A DNA stretch of 64,000 nt from Streptomyces sp. Y2F8-2 (GCF_014905555.1 NZ_BNGS01000004.1:496001-560000); one strand, 5' to 3'. Positions 35,099 through 44,460 are shown, numbered from the stretch's first letter. A program made the numbers and translations. Notes: generated by a model from the letters alone, not told the origin.

Positions 35099-35210
35099 CG
35101 CGCTCCGAGCTGACCAGCCTGCTTGCCCCGGGCGATCGGCAGCAGAGCAGCCGACGGCGTGGGCCGAGGCAGGGGCGCGGCTGCGGCCAAGAAGCGCTTC
35201 GCGCTGATGG

Positions 35211-35831
35211 TCAGGGCTGAGTCGTGGCGACCTTCAGGCCGAACCCGATCAGGACGGCGCCGGTGACGCGGTCCATGCCCCGGCGCACGGCGGGCTTCTG
35301 GAAGAAGATGCGGGCCCTGGCCAGCAGCATCACGTAGCCGCCGAGCCACACGGCGGTCAGCACCGCGTGGATGAGGACCAGCAGCGCCATTCCGGTGTGG
35401 GGGGAAAGCCCGGACGGGGCCAGCGTCGGCAGCAGACCGGTGTAGAAGACGGCGATCTTGGGGTTGAAGACGTTGCTGACCAGGCCGGTCCGCCAGGGGT
35501 TGCCGACAGGTGCGGCAGGGGGCATGTCCACGGCCTGCGCCTGGGCGCCGCGGCTGTGGACAAGCGCCTGGACGCCGAGGAAGACAAGGTAGGCGGCCCC
35601 GGCCAGCTTGACCACGGTGTACGCGGTGGCAGAGGCGGCCAGGACCGCGGTGAGGCCCGCGACCGAGAGAACACCCCAGATCAGCAGCCCCACGGTGATG
35701 CCGCCGACCGTCCGCAGCCCGTCCTGCCATCCGGAAGACACGGCCCGCTTCGTCACGACGGCCATGTCCGGCCCGGGCACCATGGTCAGCACAGCGAGCA
35801 CGCCGGCCGCAGCGAGGAACTGTATGAGCAT
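35211..35831 (-). CDS. LysE/RhtB-family amino acid exporter
   Basis: A protein of 206 residues with six predicted membrane helices. The family signature PGPDMAVVTKRAVSSGWQDGLRTVGGITVGLLIWG is contiguous near the start, and NPWRTGLVSNVFNPKIAVFYTGLLPTL follows in the middle. RhtB-type exporters remove amino acids such as threonine or homoserine, or related metabolites, across the cytoplasmic membrane using the proton gradient. No regulator of the usual kind is adjacent. Confidence 0.93.
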   Translation of the reverse strand: MLIQFLAAAGVLAVLTMVPGPDMAVVTKRAVSSGWQDGLRTVGGITVGLLIWGVLSVAGLTAVLAASATAYTVVKLAGAAYLVFLGVQALVHSRGAQAQAVDMPPAAPVGNPWRTGLVSNVFNPKIAVFYTGLLPTLAPSGLSPHTGMALLVLIHAVLTAVWLGGYVMLLARARIFFQKPAVRRGMDRVTGAVLIGFGLKVATTQP

Positions 35832-35972
35832 GCCCTCAGTCTCACATCCCGTGGCGCGGGCGGATCACGTGACCGCGAACGTACAGGCAGGCCTTCGAAC
35901 TGCCTCCCGCGGTCTGATTGTCGAGGGCCGCTGGCCGCCGGGCAAGCAACACCCAAGCACACCCCAGCACAC

Positions 35973-36238
35973 CCGAGCACTCACACTCAAGCGCCGTTCG
36001 ATGACGGACCGTTGGACACCGGTGAACCACTCAGACCGTTGCAGCTCCGTACCCGGCCACTGCATGTCATGCCCCGGAGGCGTCCCGTCTGGGGACGGAA
36101 TCTCGCCGCTGTCCAAAAAAGCGGTGCTCGCGCCGCGTGAACCGCTTCCTCCACAGCCGGGTCGGCCAGTCGGAACGGCCCGCCGAACGAGGAGAACACG
36201 CCACCCGGCTCAAGCAGCGCGCGGCCCGCGGGAATCGC
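35973..36238 (-). pseudogene. Relic of a SAM-dependent methyltransferase C-terminus
   Basis: A minus-strand frame reads ALLEPGGVFSSFGGPFRLAD and PAVEEAVHAARAPLF, then after a run of six T's shifts frame to DSGEIPSPDGTPPGHDMQWP and GTELQRSEWFTGVQRSVIER before losing sense. This pattern matches the post-SAM region of class I methyltransferases. The SAM-binding domain is absent and the tail is cut, so this is a dead fragment truncated at both ends with one indel at 36115-36120. Confidence 0.65.
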
Positions 36239-36388
36239 CGACCTGGCGGTAGTGAATGTCCTAGGGTGGGGCCGGGCGGACAGCGACGAAAGCGGTGGCG
36301 GGGATCAGGGCCGGGCCCAGCCGGCTGCTCGGGCGACTCCACCACAACAGGCAGCCACCGAACACTACTTCTGCGGAGAATGTGACCC

Positions 36389-39300
36389 GTGGGACCGGAA
36401 CGCTTCCGCATCGCCGCCGTGCTCGGCACCCGCCAGGGCAGTGGGTATCTCCTGACACCCCGTCTCGTCCTCACCGCCGGACACGTGGTGCAGAACCGCT
36501 ACCTGGCGAAGGTCGCGACACTCGGCGGTGTCGGCGAGGTCGAATGCCGCGTGGTGTGGTCGCGGCAGGACCGCGAGTGCGATGCTGCGCTCCTGCTGGC
36601 CAAGCGAGACCTGATCCCTGCCGAACTCGCCGAGCAGCTGGAGCCGGTGCGCTGGGGCGTGCCCTCCGGACTCGCGCCGATGGAATCCTGCCAAGCCATC
36701 GGCTTCCCGCAGATCCAGCGAGACGGCGAGGACGGACTCGACACGGAGCAGATCGTCGGCACGTTCAAGCCTGGCTCGCGCATGGTCCGCTCGCGCTACG
36801 TACTCGACAGCCCGTATACGCCGCCTCTCGCGCGGACGGAAGGCTCCTCGCCGTGGGCGGGCATGTCCGGTGCGGCTCTGTTCGCGCAGGGAACGATCAT
36901 CGGTGTGGTGGTGACCGACCCCGTCAACTGGCAGCACGGTCGCCTCGAAGCCGTACGAAGCCGCGTCCTCTTCGGGGATCCGGAGTTCGTGGAGCGGCTG
37001 GTGAAGCACACCGGTCATCAGCCGACCGTGGACGAACTCACGGATCCCGAGCACAACCCGCACGCCGAGTTCGAGCGCCGGTACGCGGCGTACGTGGCCG
37101 AGTTCTACAACGAACTCAGGATTTTCGGGCTCGACTTCAGCCGTCAGGAACACGCGCAGTGGCCGCTGGACACGGCGTATCTGAGCCTGGAGCTGGCGCC
37201 CCGCCACAGAGGAAGGTCCGGATCGGAGGACAGGGTCGGCGAGCCGGGAGGCCGGTTCCACGATCCGGTCGGCGGCGGCCGACAGCGCGTCGAAACGGCG
37301 TTCGCACGCCGGACCCGCATCCTCCTGCGCGGCCACGCCGGTTCCGGCAAGACGACCTTGGTGCAGTGGCTGGCTGTGACCGCAGCCCGACGGGAGTTTC
37401 CCCTCGCGCTCGGGCACCTTCAGGGCTGCCTGCCGTTCGTTCTGCCCCTGCGCACCCTCACCCGGCGCGATGCGTTGCCGGAACCACAGGACTTCCTCTC
37501 CGCCGTCGGCAATCCGCTGCACTCCCTGCAGCCCGAAGGCTGGGCCGACCAGGTCCTCCAGTCGGGGCGCGGGCTCCTGCTCATCGACGGCGTGGACGAG
37601 ATCCAGGAAGGCGACCGACAGCGGACCCGGGACTGGCTCAAACAGTTGATCACCCTCTACCCCGACTGCGTCTTCCTGGTGACGACCCGGCCCTCGGCGG
37701 TGGACGACGGCTGGCTCAGCAGCCAGCAGTTCACCGAGCTGAACCTGCTGCCGATGAACCGCCAGGACGTCACCGCCTTCATGCGCCGCTGGCACCAGGC
37801 AGCCGCCCGGACCGTCGAGCGCCCGGATGAACGGGCCCAGCTGGCGGAGTACGAGCAGGTGCTGGCCGATTCCCTGCCCCGCAAGAACGACTTGGGCCGC
37901 CTTGCGACCAACCCCCTGATGTGCGCGATGATCTGCGCACTGCACCGTGACCGCAACTCCTACCTGCCGCAGAACCGGCTGGAGCTCTACGAGGCCGCGC
38001 TCAGCATGTTGCTGGTCCGGCGCGACGTGCAGCGAAGGGTCGCCACGCATCTGCAGATCAACGAGAGCGCACAGCTGTGGCTGCTGCAGCAGCTCGCCTA
38101 CTGGATGATCCGCAACGGCCATGCCGAGGCCGACCGCTCCAACGTGCTGCGGGTCGTCGCCGACGGCCTGCGCTCGATGCCCCAGGTCGCCGCGCCCGAG
38201 CAGGCCGCGGACGTCCTGGACCACCTGCTGCTGCGCAGTGGAATCCTGCGCGCGCCATCCCCCGACACCGTCGAATTCATCCACCGCACTTTCCAGGACT
38301 ACCTCGGATCCAAGGCCGCTGTGGAGGGCCAGGACCTCAACCTGGTCGCCGCGCACGCCCACGAGCCGCAGTGGGAGGACGTGGTGCGGATGGCGGTCGG
38401 GCACGCCCGCGCGGACGAACGCGCGATACTGCTGCGCCGCCTGCTGGAACTCGGCGACATGGCCGCCCCGCCGCAGCGCGAGCGGCTGCACCTGCTTGCC
38501 GCAGCGTGCCTGGAGCACGCGACCGCTCTCGCCCCTGACGTTCGCGCCGAGGTCGAGAGGCGTGCGGCAGCTCTGGTTCCGCCCGAGAGCCCGGCCGACG
38601 CCGAGCTGCTCGCTCAGGCCGGAACGGTGGCACTGGACCTGCTCCCCTCGCCCGAGGGGCTCACCGCGGGGCAGGCCGGCGCGGTCGTCCGTACCGCCCG
38701 CCTGCTGGGCGGGGAGCACGCCTATCAGGTGCTGCACTCCTTCCGGGCACATCCGGACCAGAACGTCCGACAGGAACTCGCGGATGCCTGGGACGGCTTC
38801 GACGCCCGGGCATACGCAGAAGGCATCCTCGTCCACACACCGCTTGCAGGAGTACGCCTCACCGTAAGCAGCGCGGCGCAGCTCTCCGCGCTCTCCACGA
38901 TGGGTTCGGTCCCCGTGCTCGCCTGCTCGGGCGACTTCCCGGCAGAGGCACTCTCGCCCGTGCTGCGCCGCGCCCGTCCGGACGACTTCACCCTGGATGC
39001 CAACGACGTCCTGCGCGACCTGGAGTTCCTTGCGGTGGACCTGCCGGAGCTCTCCGCGTTGTGCCTCTCCGACTGCGGCGGCCTCACGGACTACTCGGCG
39101 CTGCGTCGCCTCCATATGAACACCGTCATACTCCGGAACGTGCCCAGCGGCCCCGACCTGTCCCCTTTGCAGGACGTGGAGACACTCCACGATGCGACGT
39201 TTCGCTGGGATCGGGGCGGCGCGGCACGCCGCCTCACACTGACGGACGTCCCCTTTCCGACAGGTCTCCGACGCCTCCGGCTCCTCGGCAACCTGGCCGT

Positions 39301-39805
39301 CGCCGACCTCCATGCCATCCGTCGCTGGCCGCACCTCACCTCGCTCGCCCTGTCCGACGCACCGGTGCCGGCCGAAGAGCTGGCCGCGCTCAGCCGACTC
39401 CCCTCGCTGAAGGACGTGGACCTCACCATCGAAGACCTTTGCCCGTCCGACCTCTCCCAGGTGGTGCCTCTGCCCGGCGTCACCAGCGCGCAGGTGACCA
39501 CCTATGCGACCGGAGACCTCTGCACCGCAGATCTCCTTGCCCGGATGCTTCCTTCGCTTCAGAAACTTCGCTTGCACGTACAGTTCACGCAGGCAGGCCG
39601 CAGGTCGGCGACCGTGGACCTCTCCGCGCTCGCCGGCATCGCCGACGTCTCGGTCACTCTGAGCTGGGCATCCTCAGGCGATCTGCGGGTCACCGGAGCC
39701 GAATGCCTGCCGCCTGGTTCGGTACGCCAGGTGCTGAGGTACCACCCCACATCCGATGCGCCGAAGTCACCGTCTCCCTGGTGGCGCCGCCTCAGCGGCC
39801 GGTGA
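36389..39805 (+). CDS. STAND NTPase: trypsin-like protease - NACHT - leucine-rich repeats
   Basis: A protein of 1,138 residues from GTG 36389, with GGAGAA upstream. Residues 1-200 form a trypsin-like domain with a complete triad: His32 in LTAGHVV, Asp65 in DREC-DAALL and Ser160 in GMSGAALF. A linker precedes a NACHT-type NTPase with Walker A GHAGSGKT (315-322), Walker B LLLIDGVDE (396-404) and a sensor-like TTRPSAVDD. A winged-helix-like segment follows (VEFIHRTFQDYLGSKAA), and the C-terminal ~300 residues are degenerate leucine-rich repeats. This resembles animal NLRs and bacterial antiviral NACHT/Avs proteins: repeats sense, NACHT oligomerises, protease executes. A trypco2 gene follows 60 bases later. 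Defence function is inferred from family and architecture. Confidence 0.93.
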   Translation: MGPERFRIAAVLGTRQGSGYLLTPRLVLTAGHVVQNRYLAKVATLGGVGEVECRVVWSRQDRECDAALLLAKRDLIPAELAEQLEPVRWGVPSGLAPMESCQAIGFPQIQRDGEDGLDTEQIVGTFKPGSRMVRSRYVLDSPYTPPLARTEGSSPWAGMSGAALFAQGTIIGVVVTDPVNWQHGRLEAVRSRVLFGDPEFVERLVKHTGHQPTVDELTDPEHNPHAEFERRYAAYVAEFYNELRIFGLDFSRQEHAQWPLDTAYLSLELAPRHRGRSGSEDRVGEPGGRFHDPVGGGRQRVETAFARRTRILLRGHAGSGKTTLVQWLAVTAARREFPLALGHLQGCLPFVLPLRTLTRRDALPEPQDFLSAVGNPLHSLQPEGWADQVLQSGRGLLLIDGVDEIQEGDRQRTRDWLKQLITLYPDCVFLVTTRPSAVDDGWLSSQQFTELNLLPMNRQDVTAFMRRWHQAAARTVERPDERAQLAEYEQVLADSLPRKNDLGRLATNPLMCAMICALHRDRNSYLPQNRLELYEAALSMLLVRRDVQRRVATHLQINESAQLWLLQQLAYWMIRNGHAEADRSNVLRVVADGLRSMPQVAAPEQAADVLDHLLLRSGILRAPSPDTVEFIHRTFQDYLGSKAAVEGQDLNLVAAHAHEPQWEDVVRMAVGHARADERAILLRRLLELGDMAAPPQRERLHLLAAACLEHATALAPDVRAEVERRAAALVPPESPADAELLAQAGTVALDLLPSPEGLTAGQAGAVVRTARLLGGEHAYQVLHSFRAHPDQNVRQELADAWDGFDARAYAEGILVHTPLAGVRLTVSSAAQLSALSTMGSVPVLACSGDFPAEALSPVLRRARPDDFTLDANDVLRDLEFLAVDLPELSALCLSDCGGLTDYSALRRLHMNTVILRNVPSGPDLSPLQDVETLHDATFRWDRGGAARRLTLTDVPFPTGLRRLRLLGNLAVADLHAIRRWPHLTSLALSDAPVPAEELAALSRLPSLKDVDLTIEDLCPSDLSQVVPLPGVTSAQVTTYATGDLCTADLLARMLPSLQKLRLHVQFTQAGRRSATVDLSALAGIADVSVTLSWASSGDLRVTGAECLPPGSVRQVLRYHPTSDAPKSPSPWWRRLSGR

Positions 39806-39865
39806 CGAGGACGGGATGGGGCGTCATGCCCTACCGTCGATCACCAGTCGACGACAGGAGGGTCA

Positions 39866-40195
39866 GTGCCGGACTTCCAGGACATCGAACTCGCCGCCGC
39901 GGTGAGGGCGATCAGAGACGGGTTGATGCAGGCGGCCACGGCCGGGGCCGGGGAAGCGGTGCGCTTCGACGTCGGCCCGATTCAGATGGAGTTCACGGTC
40001 GAGCTGCGTCGCGAGGCCGGGGCCAAGGGCGGCGTCAAGGCCTGGGTGGTCAACGCCGACGCCGATACGAAGGCCTCACGGACCCGTACCCATCGAATCG
40101 CCTTCACGCTCACCCCCAAGGACGCCACCGGGGGCAGCCTGGAGGTCGGCAACGACACCCACGGAGACACCAGCCGCTTCGGCTCCGTGGAGTAA
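39866..40195 (+). CDS. Trypco2 (trypsin-co-occurring) domain protein
   Basis: A protein of 109 residues from GTG 39866, with GGAGGG upstream. It starts with the helix IELAAAVRAIRDGLMQAATA, followed by VRFDVGPIQMEFTVELRREAGAKGGVKAWVV, the alternating-strand pattern of the trypco2 family, and a polar tail. Trypco2 proteins are known from comparative genomics as companions of trypsin-containing NTP-dependent conflict systems in actinobacteria. Here the companion is the trypsin-NACHT-LRR gene 60 bases upstream on the same strand. It may bind, inhibit or be cleaved by the protease; none of these is shown by sequence. Confidence 0.85.
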   Translation: MPDFQDIELAAAVRAIRDGLMQAATAGAGEAVRFDVGPIQMEFTVELRREAGAKGGVKAWVVNADADTKASRTRTHRIAFTLTPKDATGGSLEVGNDTHGDTSRFGSVE

Positions 40196-40434
40196 CAGCT
40201 GTCGGCAACCATGAGGGCGAGGCGTCCAACGGCCTCGGTCAAGTCGCCGGCGGCGTTGGCGACCTCCGGAGTGGCAACGAGGCTGAGCGACGTCAATGCA
40301 GCGTTGTACGGGGCACAGCCGGGGGCCAACCGTTGCTGATTCTGGTTGCGCCGGCCGACGACCCCACCGATCAGGATGCAGGCGACGGTTGCGGCGGCGC
40401 CGATGCCAGTGGTCACAATGGCGTCCCAGGGAGC
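40186..40434 (-). pseudogene. Relic of a small one-helix membrane protein
   Basis: In a minus-strand frame, a membrane helix with a basic end (DAIVTTGIGAAATVACILIG, GVVGRRNQNQQ) is followed directly by AALTSLSLVATPEVANAAGDLTEAVGRL. Actinobacterial proteins of this type normally have some 60 residues between the two parts. Here the middle is missing and no stop occurs at the expected end, the frame running into the antisense of the trypco2 gene. I read it as an internally deleted gene. Confidence 0.5.
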
Positions 40435-40504
40435 GCTGAGCGCTGGGCGGACAACCGCAGGACAGTCCAGCCACAACCAACAGTTGTGCCCATAGGGTGT
40501 CGAC

Positions 40505-41440
40505 ATGGATCTCGACACCGTCCGGACCTTCCTCGCCGCCGCCGACGCCGGGCAGTTCCAGGAGGCCGCCGCCGAGCTGGCGGTCACCCAGCAGGCCGTC
40601 TCCAAGCGCATCGCCGCGCTGGAGCGCGACCTCGGCGTGCGGCTGTTCACCCGTACCGCGCGCGGCGCCGAGCTCACCATCGACGGGCAGGCGTTCCTGC
40701 CCCACGCGCGCGAGCTGCTGCGCGTCGCCGAGCGCGCGGCCGCGTCCGTGCGCACCGGTCACCGTCCGCTGCGCGTCGACGTGATCGCCTCGCGGGTCGC
40801 GCCATCGGGTCTGCTGCGCGGGTTTCACCGCGCCCACCCCGAGATCGACCTGGACGTGGTGATGCTGTTCGACATCGAGACGGCGGTCGCCGCCATCCGG
40901 TCGGGTGAGATCGACGCGTCCTTCCGCGCCGTCGCCATGCCCGGGCGGCCCCTCCCCGAGGACATCGCGGCCGTCCGGGTTCTCGACGAGCCGCACCAAC
41001 TCCTCACCGGCCCCGCCCACGCACTGGCCCGTGCCCGGTCGGTGACCGTCGCCCAGCTCGCCGGGCACCGGATCTGGATGCCCGGCATCGTCCCCGGTAC
41101 CGAGTGGGCCGCCTACTACGACGACCTCGTCGCCGAGTTCGGCCTCACCATCGAGGCGACCGGCCCCAACTTCGGTTCCGACGCACTCCTCGACACCATC
41201 GCCGACACCCCGGCCCTGGCCACCTTCACGACCGAGCAGACCCGCCTCGTCTGGCCCGCCGGCCACGGCCTGCGCCGCATCCCGGTGACCGACCCGACGC
41301 CCGTCTACCCGCACTCGCTGCTCTGGCACCGCGACAACCCGCACCCGGCGCTGGCCACCCTCCACGCCCACCTCGCCGCCACAGCCACCGGCCAGGACGC
41401 CGCCGGGACCTGGGCGCCGAGCTGGGTGATTCCGCGCTGA
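40505..41440 (+). CDS. LysR-family transcriptional regulator
   Basis: A protein of 311 residues from ATG 40505. The winged helix is textbook: MDLDTVRTFLAAADAGQFQEAAAELAVTQQAVSKRIAALERDLGVRLFTRTARGAELT, contiguous. The co-inducer domain follows (IDLDVVMLFDIETAVAAIRSGEIDASFR). LysR regulators usually control a divergent neighbour, but upstream here is only the relic at 40186-40434, whose start would be on the opposite strand, so its original target may be lost. Confidence 0.93.
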   Translation: MDLDTVRTFLAAADAGQFQEAAAELAVTQQAVSKRIAALERDLGVRLFTRTARGAELTIDGQAFLPHARELLRVAERAAASVRTGHRPLRVDVIASRVAPSGLLRGFHRAHPEIDLDVVMLFDIETAVAAIRSGEIDASFRAVAMPGRPLPEDIAAVRVLDEPHQLLTGPAHALARARSVTVAQLAGHRIWMPGIVPGTEWAAYYDDLVAEFGLTIEATGPNFGSDALLDTIADTPALATFTTEQTRLVWPAGHGLRRIPVTDPTPVYPHSLLWHRDNPHPALATLHAHLAATATGQDAAGTWAPSWVIPR

Positions 41441-41630
41441 ACGCCGCCGTGTCCTCGATCGACGTGCCGGATCGACGGACGGTGACTCGAGGCAGGCATA
41501 GCCATCGACGGAACCGGCAACGGCTCGAACAAAGTACCGGCGCCTGCTCCGGCAACGGGTCATGGGGCGGCCCCCCGCTCCCGTGCCGGAGGAGCCGGAC
41601 AGAGAGCAGGGGACCGCGGGGCGGGATGTG

Positions 41631-43490
41631 TCAGGCCTTGCCCTGGAGGCGCCAGATCTGGTTCTTCTTGGTGCTGAGTGTGCTCCCGGAGTCGCAGGTC
41701 CACTGGTGGATCAGGGCGCCGGGCGCGGTCGAGACGTTGGAGACGTCGACGCACTTGCCGCTGTGGACGGCGACGAGTTGGTAGTCCTGGCTGTTGCCGA
41801 GCGCGGTGACGGGGTTGAGGGTGAACATCTGGTTGGTCCGGCCGTTGCAGGTGTACTGGATGACGGCGGCGCCGTCGGCGGTGGAGGCGCCGGAGACGTC
41901 CAGGCACTTGCCGCTCAGTTCATCGACGATGGTGTAGGTGTTGGCGCGACCGGCGACCGGCTTGAGGTCGAGCATCTGCTGGTAGCCGCCCTCGCAGTAG
42001 TACTGCTGGTACTGGGTGCTGTTGGCGAGGCTCAGATGGGTGTCGTCCAGGCACTGGCCGCTGTTCTCGCTCACGGCGACCGTGGAGACGGTCGTGTTGG
42101 ACGGCGGGAGCAGGGTGACGGTGTAGCCGTCCTTCGCGTTCGTCCACGGGATGCTGACGGAGGCGGCGTTGGCGGTGACCGTCAGGGTGGTGTCGGAGAC
42201 GGTGGTCGGGCCGCTGACGGCGGCGCCGTTGTTGTAGGGGATGCGCTGGACGACGGCGCGGACCTGGTTGTCGGACACGACGGATGTGGTGTTCAGGCCC
42301 GTGAGGTTGACGGTGACGGTGCCCGTGTTGCCGCTGCTGCCGAGCAGGATCTTGGCGTTGCCGGCGGTGTTGTCCTTGGTGGCGAGGCCGTCGGTGTTGG
42401 TGCCCGGGGTGAGGTTGACGATGTTGCCGGTCTGCGAGCCGTAGTAGCGGTACATGAACCACTCGCCCAGCGGCAGGTACTGGCCGGAGCTGTTCTTGGT
42501 GAGCAGGTTGGCCTCGTCGTCGTGCAGGGCGGTGCCGGAGGCCCAGTTGCCGCGCAGGCCGTCGGCGCCGGCGCGCTCCAGGCGGCCGATGAACCAGGCG
42601 CCGCCGCCCGGGTTCTGCATGGACAGCGTCGCGTACTCGTTGATCTGGTACGGACGGGTGTTGGTCAGGCCTGCGGCGGCGATGGTCGAGTTGGCACGGC
42701 CGACGTCGGCGGCCGGGTCACCGGGCTCGTCGTGCCAGCTGTAGATGTCGGGGGCGGCCTTGTTGGCCTTGACGTAGTTCAGGTAGGTGGTCCACCAGGT
42801 GTTGGAGGAGTTCGGCTTGCCGGCGATGCTGGGGCCGACGATGAGCTGGCCGGGGAAGTTGGCCCGCACGGCGGCGTAGAACCGTGACCACATCTGCAGG
42901 TACTGATCCTGGGACCGGGCCCAGAAGCCGCTGCCGTCCGGCTCGTTCCACAGGTCCCACTCCACCGTCATGTTGTTGGCCTTGACGTCGGAGAAGAGCT
43001 GGCTGAGGAAATTGTCGAACTGCGTCCAGTCGCCGTTGTCACCGGGGAAGCCCTGGCTGGTGGTGCCGTCGGCACCCCACAGGTCGTGCGGCAGGATGAC
43101 GAACGTTCCACCGAGGGCGACGGTGCGCTTGTACTGGGCCAGGGTGGCGTTCCAGCGGGTCTGGTAGTCGGCGAGGCTGGTGGCGTAGCCGCCGCTGTTC
43201 AGCTGCGCGCCGCCGGCCCGCATGAAGTGCCACTTGATGTCTTTGAAGAAGTGGTCCTGCGGCAGCGACCCGTTCGGGGTCATGCCGTAGATCATGCCGG
43301 AGGCGTGGTAGGTGGGGGCGCCCCCGGCGGTGGAGAAGTCGACGGTGACACCGGTGTCGGCAGCCTGCGACGGGACGGCCGGCAGAACCGTTCCGGCCAG
43401 GGACGCCAGCAGTACGGCGAGGGTGGAGATGGCCCGGCGGCGGGGGCTGTCGCCGGTCCGGAGTCTGGAAAACACGCGCGGTGAGTACAT
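41631..43490 (-). CDS. Secreted clan GH-A glycosidase (GH39-like) with ricin-type module
   Basis: A protein of 619 residues from ATG 43490, with GGGAGAG upstream and a twin-arginine-containing signal (RRRAISTLAVLLASLAGTVL). The catalytic barrel shows MTVEWDLWNEPDGSGFW, whose Glu is the acid/base, and later RPYQINEYATLSM, whose Glu is the nucleophile, in the spacing of clan GH-A enzymes such as GH39 xylosidases. A beta-sandwich follows. From about 485 a ricin-type trefoil carries three CLD/CVD-type repeats (SGQCLDDTH, GKCLDVSG, GKCVDVSN), probably binding carbohydrate. An extracellular plant-polymer role is likely; the exact substrate is not evident. Confidence 0.86.
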   Translation of the reverse strand: MYSPRVFSRLRTGDSPRRRAISTLAVLLASLAGTVLPAVPSQAADTGVTVDFSTAGGAPTYHASGMIYGMTPNGSLPQDHFFKDIKWHFMRAGGAQLNSGGYATSLADYQTRWNATLAQYKRTVALGGTFVILPHDLWGADGTTSQGFPGDNGDWTQFDNFLSQLFSDVKANNMTVEWDLWNEPDGSGFWARSQDQYLQMWSRFYAAVRANFPGQLIVGPSIAGKPNSSNTWWTTYLNYVKANKAAPDIYSWHDEPGDPAADVGRANSTIAAAGLTNTRPYQINEYATLSMQNPGGGAWFIGRLERAGADGLRGNWASGTALHDDEANLLTKNSSGQYLPLGEWFMYRYYGSQTGNIVNLTPGTNTDGLATKDNTAGNAKILLGSSGNTGTVTVNLTGLNTTSVVSDNQVRAVVQRIPYNNGAAVSGPTTVSDTTLTVTANAASVSIPWTNAKDGYTVTLLPPSNTTVSTVAVSENSGQCLDDTHLSLANSTQYQQYYCEGGYQQMLDLKPVAGRANTYTIVDELSGKCLDVSGASTADGAAVIQYTCNGRTNQMFTLNPVTALGNSQDYQLVAVHSGKCVDVSNVSTAPGALIHQWTCDSGSTLSTKKNQIWRLQGKA

Positions 43491-43689
43491 GCGGCTCTCC
43501 CGAGGTGCGGGGTGAGGGGACGGGGGTTGGGTGGGTGTGCGTGTTGAGGCGGCGATCAGTGGTTGCCGGCGCTCCCGGCCGTCGTAGGGGCGGCGCCGCA
43601 CCGAACGCGCGTCTCGGCGAGCAGCAGGTGGCTGCTCGCGGTCCAGGTGCAGGACGGGGTGGAGGGTCACCGGGGCAGATCTGAAGGGC

Positions 43690-44130
43690 CCTGCCCCGTG
43701 CCTACTTGACTGCACCTGCGCCGCAGTGAGCGGGTCCCTGGGCGACTTGGAGCCGCTGAGCGCGGACTGGGCGGCCTTCCGCATCTGCTCGGAGATCTGG
43801 GGGTGCCTGGTGCCGAGGCCGTCGCTGGTGCGTACCTTGGCCGCCTTGACCGCGTCCACCCAGGGCTTCAGTGCGGCGTTCGCGTCCACTTGCTTGGCCT
43901 GTACGGCGGCGGTGGGTGCCACCTACGACAGTGCGGTGTCCGTGTAGTAGAGGTTTTCGTCGCTGGTCAGGCAGGACACCGGCTTCTGCGAAGTGGCGTA
44001 GCGTCCGGTGTCCTGCTGCACCGGGACCGTGACGAACTCGCCACCGGTCGGGGCCGCGGCGGTGCCCCCGGCGGCTCCGGGTATGGGCAGGACGCCGAAG
44101 TCGGAACCGGCCTTCTGGGCACCTGCCGAC
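43690..44130 (-). pseudogene. Relic of an ABC sugar-binding protein C-terminus
   Basis: One frame reads AQKAGSDFGVLPIPGAAGG, EFVTVPVQQDTGRYATSQKP and DENLYYTDTALS, then hits a TAG at about 43924. The same frame goes on as VQAKQVDANAALKPWVDAVK and LGTRHPQISEQMRKAAQSAL. These are the last ~150 residues of an extracellular solute-binding protein of a sugar ABC importer, interrupted by a stop. Its N-terminal two thirds are missing, and it abuts a LacI fragment. Confidence 0.75.
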
Positions 44131-44134
44131 TGAT

Positions 44135-44353
44135 CGTGTAGTGGTTCCCGGCCGGCGGGAAGACCAGACCGATCGTGCTGGTCCGGCCGTTCGCCAGAGC
44201 CCGCGCGCCGGCGTTGGGCCGGTACCCCGGCTCGTCGATCACCTGCTGGATCCTGCGGCGGGTGTCGTCCGACACGGGGCGCTTGCCGCTCAGCGCGTAG
44301 GACACGGTGCTCCGCGAGACACCGGCCCGCCGGGCGATCTCACCGATGTTCAC
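44135..44353 (-). pseudogene. LacI-family regulator, only the DNA-binding end remains
   Basis: The first ~73 residues of a LacI/GalR protein are intact: MNIGEIARRAGVSRSTVSYA, LSGKRPVSDDTRRRIQQVID, GYRPNAGARALANGRTSTIGLVFPPAGNHYT. The ligand-binding domain is gone, replaced at about 44135 by sequence of a sugar-binding protein in another frame. A deletion has therefore fused the start of the regulator to the end of a transport gene. The remaining headpiece could still bind DNA weakly. Confidence 0.82.
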
Positions 44354-44378
44354 GGCGACTCCTCTGCTGCGCTGCGAG

Positions 44379-44390
44379 CGAACCGGTTCG
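44379..44390. promoter_or_regulatory. LacI-type operator CGAACCGGTTCG, copy 1
   Basis: A perfect 12-base palindrome 25 bases upstream of the truncated LacI start, with the central CG typical of LacI/GalR operators. Identical to the copy at 44461, it is probably the autoregulatory site of the former regulator. Confidence 0.75.
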
Positions 44391-44460
44391 ATTCTCGCCG
44401 AGGAGGCGACAGCGCACCGGGGCTCTGAGGAACGGGTCGGGTAACGCGAGCGCCGTCTAT

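Noticed and set aside
36365..39577. A 1,070-residue open frame antisense to the NACHT gene
   Set aside because: It is a shadow: the sense frame has complete protease, NACHT and LRR motifs, while the antisense product is Val/Arg/Gly-rich with no family motif. Long antisense frames are expected at this G+C.
41631..43922. Longer start for the ricin-tailed glycosidase
   Set aside because: The upstream in-frame part is the tail of a sugar-binding protein; a good ribosome site and signal peptide place the real start at 43490.
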